Assembly: GCA_905214245.1 (NCBI GenBank)
Contig: CAJMLO010000019.1
Coordinates: 1 to 18,422 of the forward strand
Direction: 5' to 3'
Source: an uncultured bacterium
Lineage (GTDB): Bacteria; Bacillota; Clostridia; TANB77; CAG-508
DNA length: 18,422 bases
Both the position numbers and the translations under genes were made by a program. Shown piece after piece: positions 1 to 5,529 of this stretch. Each line of letters starts with the position of its first letter. Position 1 is the stretch's first letter. Below the pieces are notes generated by a model, which did not search any database, was not told the DNA's origin, and saw nothing but the letters and a program-made list of their open reading frames with translations.

Positions 1-24
1 ACTTAAATTGGCTATGGACAAAGG

Positions 25-39
25 GCGACTTAAAGTCGC
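25..39 (-). terminator. Possible weak terminator after the glycosyltransferase gene
   Basis: A short inverted repeat (GCGACT / AGTCGC with a 3-base loop) lies just past the stop codon of the minus-strand glycosyltransferase gene. On that strand it is followed by CCCTTTG, so the T-run is poor. It may be a weak terminator or an RNA 3'-end hairpin. Confidence 0.35.
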
Positions 40-40
40 T

Positions 41-1627
41 TTATTCTTTACTATAAATATAAAATCCATTATATTCTTGTTTGTTAAAATTGGCATTTTC
101 TAATTCTTCAATAAGTTCATTTGATAAAGACTGTCTTAATAGATTATTCTTTTCAACTACATAAATTTTATTTGAATCTATTTCACCATAGTATAAAAAG
201 GTATATTTATCAAATCCTATTACTTCACAAGTATTATATCCAAGAGTTATTATTTTTTTAGTCTTATAAAATTCATAAGGTGAAGTTTTATTTGCAAGTA
301 ACACGTAAATATATTGCTGTGTACCATCTGATTCTATATGAACAGATTTTGAGGCAAATTCTTCGTTACTGTTAATATAGTTAATAGTAGAAATCAAGTC
401 AGTATTAAATGCAATTCCTTGTTTTGAATTCATGTTTGTATAATAGAAGCCTACAAATAAACCAAAATTTAATAAATAGATGATTACAACTATTGGTAAA
501 AATGCCTTACTAAAACTTATTAATTTGACAATTGCAAGTGATAAAAAGTATAAACAAGGGATAAATAGCGCATTTAATTTGTATAGTTGTAAGTCAGCAA
601 AAAATAATGTGCAAATAAATATGCTAACAAATTGTATAAAGAATATAGAATCTATGGTAAAGCTTTTAGATGTAATATCTTTAATAAATTTTTTTGCACT
701 TAAAGTAAATCCGCAAATTATAAAAGGGATACTTATGTAATACATAGTGCCGAATTCTTTTAAAGCATTGAATTCATTATGGTCAAAGAAAAATAATAAC
801 TTAAATACATTGTTTGTAGTTGTTATATTAAGATTTGGCAATACATTTTTAATTCCAAATTCGGATACTCTATATGAAAACAAACTCGGTATTGTTATAA
901 AGCCTAAATCGATTTTTTCTAATCCAAACATGTTAACTATTTGTACAAAAACTAAAGGAAAGGCTAAAACCAAAGTAGGAATTACCATTATTAATAAATT
1001 TTTAAAAGAAGCTTTTTTAGTTAAAAGTAAATAAATAATTATGCAAAGTGTGAATACAGGAAGCATTATATATGACAGTGCATACGTATACAAAGTTATT
1101 CCAAGCAATATACCTGTAAAGAGGTAATGCCAAGCCTTTGAACTTGTAACCAATAAGAATAAATCAATTGCTATAAGACTAGATAACAAATTACAATCTA
1201 AGGCCCATCTTGATTGCATAATATGCCATGGACAAATGGCTATAAAAAATAAAAATAATAATGCAGTATTTGTATTCTTCAATTTTTTCACAGTTAAATA
1301 TGAGAAAATAATGGCAAGTACACTAAATATTATAGAAGGAAGTCGTACTACAAATAAGTTTAAACCGAAGATTTTAATGAGAAATGCAGTGAGATATACA
1401 TATAAAGCACTTTGACCTCCACCAAAATTAGTAAAATAAACTGGCAGATGGTTTAAATATCTGTCAACTCCATAATTTGCTATGCAATACGCATCATATG
1501 CAAGTCCAGCTTCATCTTCGTGCATTCCACTTGGTATACTGCAAACCAAAACAACTCTTACTAGAATAGCAATTATCAAAACTGCTAAAAATATTTGTTT
1601 ACTGTATTTATTAATCTTTTGTTGCAT
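41..1627 (-). CDS. GT39/PMT-like multi-pass membrane glycosyltransferase
   Basis: A 528-residue integral membrane protein that probably transfers a sugar from a lipid-linked (polyprenyl-phosphate) donor, as ArnT/PMT-type GT-C enzymes do. After a short basic N-terminus and a first membrane helix (about residues 11-31) comes the acidic motif MHEDE (residues 35-39), in the first extracytoplasmic loop where GT-C enzymes keep the catalytic Asp/Glu. About ten further hydrophobic helices run to about residue 400, followed by a C-terminal soluble part of about 120 residues. The ATG at 1627 is chosen because GGAGG lies 7 bases upstream; an earlier in-frame start would add 20 residues without an SD. 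The XRE gene upstream on the same strand is separated by a strong terminator. Proximity to the surface-protein genes suggests a role in surface glycosylation, but the acceptor cannot be read from the sequence. Confidence 0.75.
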   Translation of the reverse strand: MQQKINKYSKQIFLAVLIIAILVRVVLVCSIPSGMHEDEAGLAYDAYCIANYGVDRYLNHLPVYFTNFGGGQSALYVYLTAFLIKIFGLNLFVVRLPSIIFSVLAIIFSYLTVKKLKNTNTALLFLFFIAICPWHIMQSRWALDCNLLSSLIAIDLFLLVTSSKAWHYLFTGILLGITLYTYALSYIMLPVFTLCIIIYLLLTKKASFKNLLIMVIPTLVLAFPLVFVQIVNMFGLEKIDLGFITIPSLFSYRVSEFGIKNVLPNLNITTTNNVFKLLFFFDHNEFNALKEFGTMYYISIPFIICGFTLSAKKFIKDITSKSFTIDSIFFIQFVSIFICTLFFADLQLYKLNALFIPCLYFLSLAIVKLISFSKAFLPIVVIIYLLNFGLFVGFYYTNMNSKQGIAFNTDLISTINYINSNEEFASKSVHIESDGTQQYIYVLLANKTSPYEFYKTKKIITLGYNTCEVIGFDKYTFLYYGEIDSNKIYVVEKNNLLRQSLSNELIEELENANFNKQEYNGFYIYSKE

Positions 1628-1702
1628 CTTTAGTCCTCCAAAATTAATTATATGAAAGATTATATAAATACAAATTATAAATGTCAAGATTAAAAATTAT
1701 GC

Positions 1703-1745
1703 AAAAAAACAAACCTAACTTTTGTTTAAGCTGGTTTGTTTTTTT
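1703..1745. terminator. Strong bidirectional terminator between the XRE gene and the glycosyltransferase gene
   Basis: A perfect 13-bp inverted repeat (AAAAAAACAAACC at 1703-1715, GGTTTGTTTTTTT at 1733-1745) with A/T runs on both sides. Its right arm encodes the lysine-rich C-terminus of the XRE protein, so the gene and its terminator overlap. Confidence 0.85.
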
Positions 1746-1947
1746 TCTTTATATCAGATAAGCCAAGAAGGTAATCTACAGAAACATTATAGTGCTTTGA
1801 GAGCTCTATTAAATATGGAACAGGGATAGTTCTTTTACCGCTTTCATACTCAGAATAATATTGCTGAGAAATTCCAAGTATTTTTGCAATATCTTTTTGT
1901 AATAAATCATTATCTTCACGTAAGTCTTTTATTCTTTTAAATTGCAT
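1726..1947 (-). CDS. Small XRE-family DNA-binding regulator
   Basis: A 73-residue single-domain helix-turn-helix protein (Cro/C1, HTH_3 type). It shows the usual pattern: KRIKDLRED, then LLQKDIAKILGIS (helices 2-3, about residues 15-27), then QQYYSEYESGKRTIP, and a closing helix LSKHYNVSVDYLLGLSD. There is no additional ligand or protease domain. The ATG at 1947 is chosen because AAAGGA lies 9 bases upstream; an 18-base longer version would have to start at a TTG overlapping that SD. It is transcribed away from the prepilin-like gene at 2172, and the 224-bp gap contains a dyad (2026-2041) that could be its operator. Regulation of itself or of the surface gene is plausible but unproven. The Lys-rich tail is encoded by terminator sequence. 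Confidence 0.85.
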   Translation of the reverse strand: MQFKRIKDLREDNDLLQKDIAKILGISQQYYSEYESGKRTIPVPYLIELSKHYNVSVDYLLGLSDIKKKNKPA

Positions 1948-2025
1948 TGATTTGTATCCTTTCAAATAACTTAAAATTAAACATTAATACAATTCTAACA
2001 GAAAAACTTTTATTCACCATTTCTC

Positions 2026-2041
2026 ACATAATATGTTATGT
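2026..2041. promoter_or_regulatory. Dyad ACATAA-TATG-TTATGT, candidate operator
   Basis: A perfect 6-4-6 inverted repeat in the divergent intergenic region between the XRE gene and the prepilin-like gene. Its size suits a small HTH dimer. It lies about 70 bases upstream of the plus-strand -35 box, nearer to where a minus-strand promoter for the XRE gene would be. Assignment to the XRE protein is an inference from position only; the region is AT-rich, so chance is possible. Confidence 0.35.
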
Positions 2042-2109
2042 AAAAAACAAATGTATAATTATACTAAAAATTGGAAATATTACATTTATATTACAAATTT
2101 TATAAAAGC

Positions 2110-2138
2110 TTGTCCGTACATAAAATATTATGTATAAT
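2110..2138 (+). promoter_or_regulatory. Promoter of the prepilin-like FGE-domain gene
   Basis: TTGTCC (2110-2115), a 17-base spacer and a consensus TATAAT (2133-2138), giving a start near 2145. This leaves a 5' UTR of about 25 bases carrying the SD AAAGGAGG (2154-2161) before the ATG at 2172. Confidence 0.7.
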
Positions 2139-2171
2139 ATCAATAGATGATTCAAAGGAGGAACAAGATAA

Positions 2172-3512
2172 ATGAAACATGTAATAAAAGAAAAAGGAGT
2201 AACACTAGTAGCACTGGCTGTTACTGTAACAGTAATGCTAATACTTGCAGGAGTTGGAATAAATTCTGCACTTGGAGAAAACGGATTTATTACAAGAGCA
2301 AAAAATGAGAAACAAAAGCAAGAAGCAAGCCAAAGAGAGCAAGAAGAGAAAATGCAAGTACTTGCTAATGAGTATGAAAAGAGTGTAAGCAAAGAAAATG
2401 AACTACCAGAAAATACAAAACAGAATCCGCAACCTGCTGGAACAGAAGTAAGGTTAAAAGATAGTTGGGGAACAGAAACAACCAAAATAATAAAAACAAG
2501 TAATGGAGAAGAAGCAACAGAAATAACAAAAGTTGCAACTGTTTACGCGGTATCAGTAGGAGATGGAGAAACTGTGCCTGTGCCTAAAAATTTCTATTAT
2601 GTAGGTGGAAACTTAAGTACAGGAGTAATAATATCTGATAATTCAGAAGATAAATATGAATCTGGAAAAGATAAAACGACATATGATTACACAACAAGCT
2701 TAAGGGGCAATCAATTTGTATGGATACCATGTGAAAGAAAAAACTATGTAAAAACAGACTGGGAAAAAAAACTTACAGAATATGATAATACTACTTCCAC
2801 ATCAGAATATACTCAAATAGATAAATATGGTGGATTCTATGTGGCAAGATATGAAGCAGGAATTGCAAGTACAATTACTGAATTTACAACTAACCAAACA
2901 AATACACGCTCAAATCAAGTATATAATTTAAATGGAATACCACAAAGCAAAGCAGGAATTGTACCATGGAATTTTATTGATTGGACACATGCAAAAACGA
3001 ATGCAGAAAGTATGTATAATAATTATTATGTGCAAAGTGGATTAATAACAGGAACCCAATGGGACGTAATTTTAAATACAATGATAAACAAAACCGACCT
3101 AACAAAAGATGACATATCGACAGACTCAAATAGATGGGGAAATTACATGAATACATCAATAGCATATAATGGAAGACTTTCAAAAATAACGTATTCAAGT
3201 AACTGGATTGCACAGCCATTTGGAATATTAACTTCGGGAAAAACAACAGCTTATTCAAGCAATGCAGGAGATTTATTAACAACAGGAGCAAGTAGTGTAA
3301 CAGAAAAATATCATATATTTGATATGGCAGGTAATTTGTGGGAGTGGACAGAGGAAGATTCACACTATGCGACTTCGGGCCAATACCGTGTGACTCGTGG
3401 GTGCGGTTACTATAGTGCGTCTTCTACTAACCCAGCTTGCTACCGCAGTTTCTACAGTACGAGGGACACTTCTCCTGACTTAGGGTTTCGAGTAGTAATG
3501 TATATAAAATAA
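2172..3512 (+). CDS. Prepilin-leader surface protein with C-terminal FGE-sulfatase/C-lectin-like domain; likely DGR target
   Basis: A 446-residue protein. The leader MKHVIKEKG ends in Gly9 and is followed by a hydrophobic stretch (VTLVALAVTVTVMLILAGV), the pattern of a class III prepilin cleavage site, except that mature position 5 is Ala instead of the usual Glu. A charged helical region (about residues 40-80) links to an FGE-sulfatase (SUMF1-like) domain from about residue 135 to the end, with landmarks FVWIPC, YGGFYVARYEAG, WGNYMN, FDMAGNLWEWTEE and the closing GFRVVMYIK. The FGE catalytic Cys pair is not recognisable, so a binding role is more likely than formylglycine formation. Residues about 398-437 are encoded by DNA of quite different composition (see the variable-region entry). 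It has its own promoter, SD AAAGGAGG and a downstream palindrome terminator. It is probably exported and held at the cell surface or in a pseudopilus-like fibre; the ligand is unknown. Confidence 0.8.
   Translation: MKHVIKEKGVTLVALAVTVTVMLILAGVGINSALGENGFITRAKNEKQKQEASQREQEEKMQVLANEYEKSVSKENELPENTKQNPQPAGTEVRLKDSWGTETTKIIKTSNGEEATEITKVATVYAVSVGDGETVPVPKNFYYVGGNLSTGVIISDNSEDKYESGKDKTTYDYTTSLRGNQFVWIPCERKNYVKTDWEKKLTEYDNTTSTSEYTQIDKYGGFYVARYEAGIASTITEFTTNQTNTRSNQVYNLNGIPQSKAGIVPWNFIDWTHAKTNAESMYNNYYVQSGLITGTQWDVILNTMINKTDLTKDDISTDSNRWGNYMNTSIAYNGRLSKITYSSNWIAQPFGILTSGKTTAYSSNAGDLLTTGASSVTEKYHIFDMAGNLWEWTEEDSHYATSGQYRVTRGCGYYSASSTNPACYRSFYSTRDTSPDLGFRVVMYIK
3363..3497 (+). repeat. Candidate variable region (VR) of a diversity-generating retroelement
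   Basis: By hand count, 3363-3480 has 62 G/C in 118 bases (about 53%), in a gene that is otherwise plainly AT-rich. Arginine codons here are CGT, CGT, CGC, AGG, CGA, while the other nine Arg codons of the gene are AGA or AGG with one CGC. Most codons in the block end in C or T with varied first and second bases (TGC, GGT, TAC, AGT, TCT, ACT, GCT, TTC, GAC). This is the pattern left when AAC/AAT codons of a template repeat are mutated at adenines. Fixed codons interleave (CGT GGG, CCA, ACG AGG, GGG TTT CGA). It sits at the extreme C-terminus of a C-lectin-type fold, the standard place for a VR, and ends in a GC-rich stretch where an initiation-of-mutagenic-homology site would lie. No template repeat or reverse transcriptase is in the window. 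Confidence 0.65.
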
Positions 3513-3519
3513 TATATAG

Positions 3520-3615
3520 GAAAGATATAAAAAATCAAAAAACAAAAGTAAAAAAGGAATAACATTGATTGCATTCGTGATTACAATTACGGTATTAATC
3601 ATACACTCTCTTTAG
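3520..3615 (+). pseudogene. Decayed prepilin leader fragment
   Basis: Eight bases after the FGE-domain gene, an open stretch ending in TAG at 3613 reads KKSKNKSKKG then ITLIAFVITITVLIIHSL. This is the same basic-Gly-hydrophobic leader as in the two intact neighbours, cut off after the hydrophobic helix. There is a purine-rich GGAAAG in front but no usable start codon. It is best read as the remnant of a third gene of this family, after deletion of its body. It shows that the locus has held more copies. Confidence 0.65.
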
Positions 3616-3649
3616 AACAACACTCTACATAAAATAAAGGCTAAAAATT

Positions 3650-3673
3650 AACAAAATTTAAATTTTGTTTTTA
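3650..3673 (+). terminator. Terminator after the FGE-domain gene and its remnant
   Basis: A perfect palindrome ACAAAATTTAAATTTTGT (extended by A/T to 20 bases, 3650-3669) followed by TTTT. It lies just before the next promoter at 3682, so it separates two transcription units. Confidence 0.65.
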
Positions 3674-3681
3674 TTAATGTA

Positions 3682-3710
3682 TTGACATTTGTAAAGAGGA
3701 TTGATAGAAT
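3682..3710 (+). promoter_or_regulatory. Strong promoter for the leader ORF and second prepilin-like gene
   Basis: Consensus TTGACA (3682-3687), exactly 17 bases, then TAGAAT (3705-3710). This is one of the best promoters in the window. Transcription would start near 3717, giving a leader RNA of about 240 bases before the ATG at 3957. Confidence 0.8.
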
Positions 3711-3743
3711 TATGGCATAAATTAAACAAAGGAGTAGATAAAA

Positions 3744-3887
3744 GTGATAAAAAGCAAAAACCTTGGGGCTGTAAGAGAGAGAGAGAGAGAGAGAGAGCCA
3801 CAATTTAGTAAAATAAATAGATATGAAAATAAAGGCATAGAATTCGCCTTTATTTGTGATAGATTAAAAGACAGGATCAAACTGTAA
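3744..3887 (+). CDS. Short leader ORF with an (AG)12 microsatellite (GTG start)
   Basis: A 47-codon ORF that starts with GTG at 3744, nine bases after GGAG (3731-3734) and about 27 bases after the predicted transcription start. It reads MIKSKNLGAV, then four Arg-Glu pairs from the AG repeat, then PQFSKINRYENKG and IEFAFICDRLKDRIKL, ending at TAA 3885-3887. The stop lies in the loop of the terminator hairpin at 3866-3912, so a translating ribosome would cover its left arm. With 11 or 13 AG units the frame meets a stop within four to seven codons of the repeat (TAG or TAA); only 12 units (or any change by three) keep it open. I do not recognise the peptide. Position, SD, promoter and overlap with a terminator suggest a translated attenuator for the gene at 3957; the peptide might instead have its own function. 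Confidence 0.6.
   Translation: MIKSKNLGAVREREREREPQFSKINRYENKGIEFAFICDRLKDRIKL
3774..3797 (+). repeat. (AG)12 dinucleotide microsatellite
   Basis: Twenty-four bases of uninterrupted AG repeat inside the leader ORF. A pure dinucleotide tract of this length is unusual in bacterial DNA and prone to slipped-strand mispairing. Because 2 is not a multiple of 3, each gain or loss of one unit shifts the reading frame. Confidence 0.95.
3827..3855 (+). other. Perfect 10-bp stem-loop inside the leader RNA
   Basis: AAATAAAGGC (3827-3836), a 9-base loop and GCCTTTATTT (3846-3855), lying between the AG tract and the terminator hairpin and wholly within the leader ORF. It could be a pause hairpin or part of an alternative fold; no T-run follows directly. 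Confidence 0.6.
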
Positions 3888-3912
3888 AGAAGGTTTGTTT
3901 ACTGTCTTTTTT
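3866..3912 (+). terminator. Intrinsic terminator/attenuator overlapping the end of the leader ORF
   Basis: Outer stem AAAAGACAG (3866-3874) with CTGTCTTTT (3902-3910), inner stem CAAAC (3878-3882) with GTTTG (3893-3897), then a run of six T. It lies between the promoter at 3682 and the gene at 3957, so it must be read through for that gene to be expressed from this promoter. The leader ORF stop codon is inside it. Confidence 0.75.
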
Positions 3913-3956
3913 GCGTGCTTGAGAAAGTATTAATTATTATATCAGGAGGAAGGAAT

Positions 3957-5333
3957 ATGATTAAATTAAAAAACAAGAGAGAAAAAGGAGTAACGCTTAT
4001 AGCACTCGCTGTTACTGTAACTGTAATGTTGATAATTGGTTCAGTTAGTATCAATGCAATGTTTGGAGAAAACGGAGTTTTAAAAAAAGCAAAAGAGCAA
4101 GGAAGCAAAACAAAAGGAACGATAAGTGAATCAGAAGCGAAGACCAATCAACTAGTGCAAGATTATGAAAATATGATGGCAGGAGTAATTGGAAATGAAG
4201 TTGATGGTACATCACAAGAAATAATTGATAATTTAAAACAACAGATAGTAGAGTTAAAAAAACAGAACGATGAACTAAAAAAGAGTCAAGCAACAGGAGA
4301 TGCAACAGAAGAACAAGTACTTTCAGGGGCAACGTTTTCAACTTCAAAAGGAGTTGGACTGACAGGAACAATGCCATCGTATACAAATGGAATTCAATCA
4401 GTTACAACAAGTGAAAAATGGGGTATAAATACTACTCATGGAGCATGGATGAATATGCCAAATAATGGATATTATTCAACATCTTACATGCTTAATATTC
4501 CGTGGAACACAATTAAAGGAAGTATGGGAAATGCAAGTGCATCTCAAGTGTTAAATGGTGCAACATTTACAAGTACAAATGGAATTAATGTAGCAGGAGC
4601 AATGCCATCATACACAAGTGGAAATCAATCAGTTACAACAACTGGAAAGTGGGGATTTACAACAACATACGGAGCATGGATGTATATGCCAAATAATGGA
4701 TATTATTCAACATCTCATTGGGTTAATATTCCATGGAGTACAATTAAGGGAAGTATGGGAAATGCAAGCTCATCACAGGTGGCAAGTGGTGCAACATTTT
4801 CGAGTGCAAATGGAATTAATGTAACGGGAACAATGCCATCATATACAAGTGGAAGTCAATCAGTTACAGCAAGTGGAAGATGGGGATTTGATAAAACATA
4901 TGGAGCGTGGATGTATATACCAAATAATGGATATTATTCGACATCTCATTGGCTAAATATTCCATATAATACAATTAAGGAAAAATTAGATTCTTCTACA
5001 GTTGATATAAAGACTGCAACATATAATGTTACTTCTTCAAGTGATTCGATAACTTTTTATAACGGATCTGGAGGAACGGTAAAAAAATATTATGCAACAT
5101 TATCTTTGGGAGGAGATAAAAGAGTAATATCTATATATTATGCAAGATCTGATATATCCTCAGGAGGATATGACTATAATATAGTTGGAGGAAATGGACA
5201 ATGTGCATGGATGAATACATCATATTTCTTTAATTTAGCACATAGTTCATCAAACTGGAATTGTGATATAAGATTAGCTTTGCCAGTAAGAGCTGCATCA
5301 AAGCCTTATTCTATAACTATTTGGTATATATAA
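3957..5333 (+). CDS. Prepilin-leader surface protein with three 77-residue repeats
   Basis: A 458-residue protein. The leader MIKLKNKREKG and following helix (VTLIALAVTVTVMLIIGSV) closely match the protein at 2172, again with Ala at mature position 5. A helical region with coiled-coil character follows (IIDNLKQQIVELKKQNDELKK, about residues 89-109). Three tandem repeats start at residues 121, 198 and 275. Each contains GATF, an MPSYT motif, a KWG or RWG motif, YGAWM or HGAWM, NNGYYSTS and a final NIPWxTIKG; the third copy diverges at its end. A C-terminal domain of about 108 residues ends in DIRLALPVRAASKP; I do not recognise it firmly. ATG 3957 is chosen because AGGAGG lies at 3944-3949; a longer in-frame start would put the SD inside the gene. 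Expression probably depends on read-through of the attenuator just upstream. It is likely exported and surface-held; an adhesin or structural role is inferred. Confidence 0.75.
   Translation: MIKLKNKREKGVTLIALAVTVTVMLIIGSVSINAMFGENGVLKKAKEQGSKTKGTISESEAKTNQLVQDYENMMAGVIGNEVDGTSQEIIDNLKQQIVELKKQNDELKKSQATGDATEEQVLSGATFSTSKGVGLTGTMPSYTNGIQSVTTSEKWGINTTHGAWMNMPNNGYYSTSYMLNIPWNTIKGSMGNASASQVLNGATFTSTNGINVAGAMPSYTSGNQSVTTTGKWGFTTTYGAWMYMPNNGYYSTSHWVNIPWSTIKGSMGNASSSQVASGATFSSANGINVTGTMPSYTSGSQSVTASGRWGFDKTYGAWMYIPNNGYYSTSHWLNIPYNTIKEKLDSSTVDIKTATYNVTSSSDSITFYNGSGGTVKKYYATLSLGGDKRVISIYYARSDISSGGYDYNIVGGNGQCAWMNTSYFFNLAHSSSNWNCDIRLALPVRAASKPYSITIWYI
4317..5009 (+). repeat. Three tandem 231-bp coding repeats
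   Basis: Repeat 1 at 4317-4547, repeat 2 at 4548-4778 and repeat 3 from 4779 (degenerate after about 4980) are in frame and exactly 231 bp apart. Long stretches are nearly the same at DNA level, for example AATAATGGATATTATTC in all three, so copy number could change by recombination without a frameshift. Confidence 0.9.
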
Positions 5334-5379
5334 AAAATAGCTAACTTATCAATAGAAATGTAATTTTGGACAAATTCTA

Positions 5380-5412
5380 AGTTGTCAAAAAGCTACGTTC
5401 CTGTTGACAACT
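5380..5412. other. Inverted repeat after the repeat-protein gene
   Basis: AGTTGTCAA (5380-5388) and TTGACAACT (5404-5412), a perfect 9-bp dyad with a 15-base loop and no T-run on the plus strand. It could be a 3'-end RNA hairpin or an operator for the next gene. A direct repeat TGTTGAAAC occurs at 5412-5420 and again at 5489-5497 in the same gap. Confidence 0.4.
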
Positions 5413-5445
5413 GTTGAAACAAATTTACATAAAAAGGTTGCAAGG

Positions 5446-5488
5446 TTGAAAAAAATGTAGTAATATTAACATAATGGTGATTGACCAT
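5446..5488 (+). promoter_or_regulatory. Possible promoter and dyad of the soluble FGE-like gene
   Basis: TTGAAA (5446-5451), an 18-base spacer and CATAAT (5470-5475). Overlapping the -10 and start region is a 5-5-5 dyad, ATGGT-GATTG-ACCAT (5474-5488), where a repressor could sit. Both elements are moderate matches. Confidence 0.4.
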
Positions 5489-5529
5489 GTTGAAACCGTT
5501 ATAAAATATCACTTAAGGAGGTTTAAGCA

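Noticed and set aside
2036..2485. 149-codon minus-strand frame opposite the prepilin leader
   Set aside because: It overlaps the promoter and leader of the real gene and its hydrophobic content mirrors the complementary strand.
3682..3957. Known riboswitch (for example cyclic di-GMP, which controls pili in some Clostridia)
   Set aside because: I could not find the conserved cores of the cyclic di-GMP classes; the translated ORF and simple hairpins explain the region better.
5000..5333. C-terminus of the repeat protein as a second DGR variable region
   Set aside because: Base composition and codon use do not change, Arg codons stay AGA, and the NNC/NNT pattern is absent.
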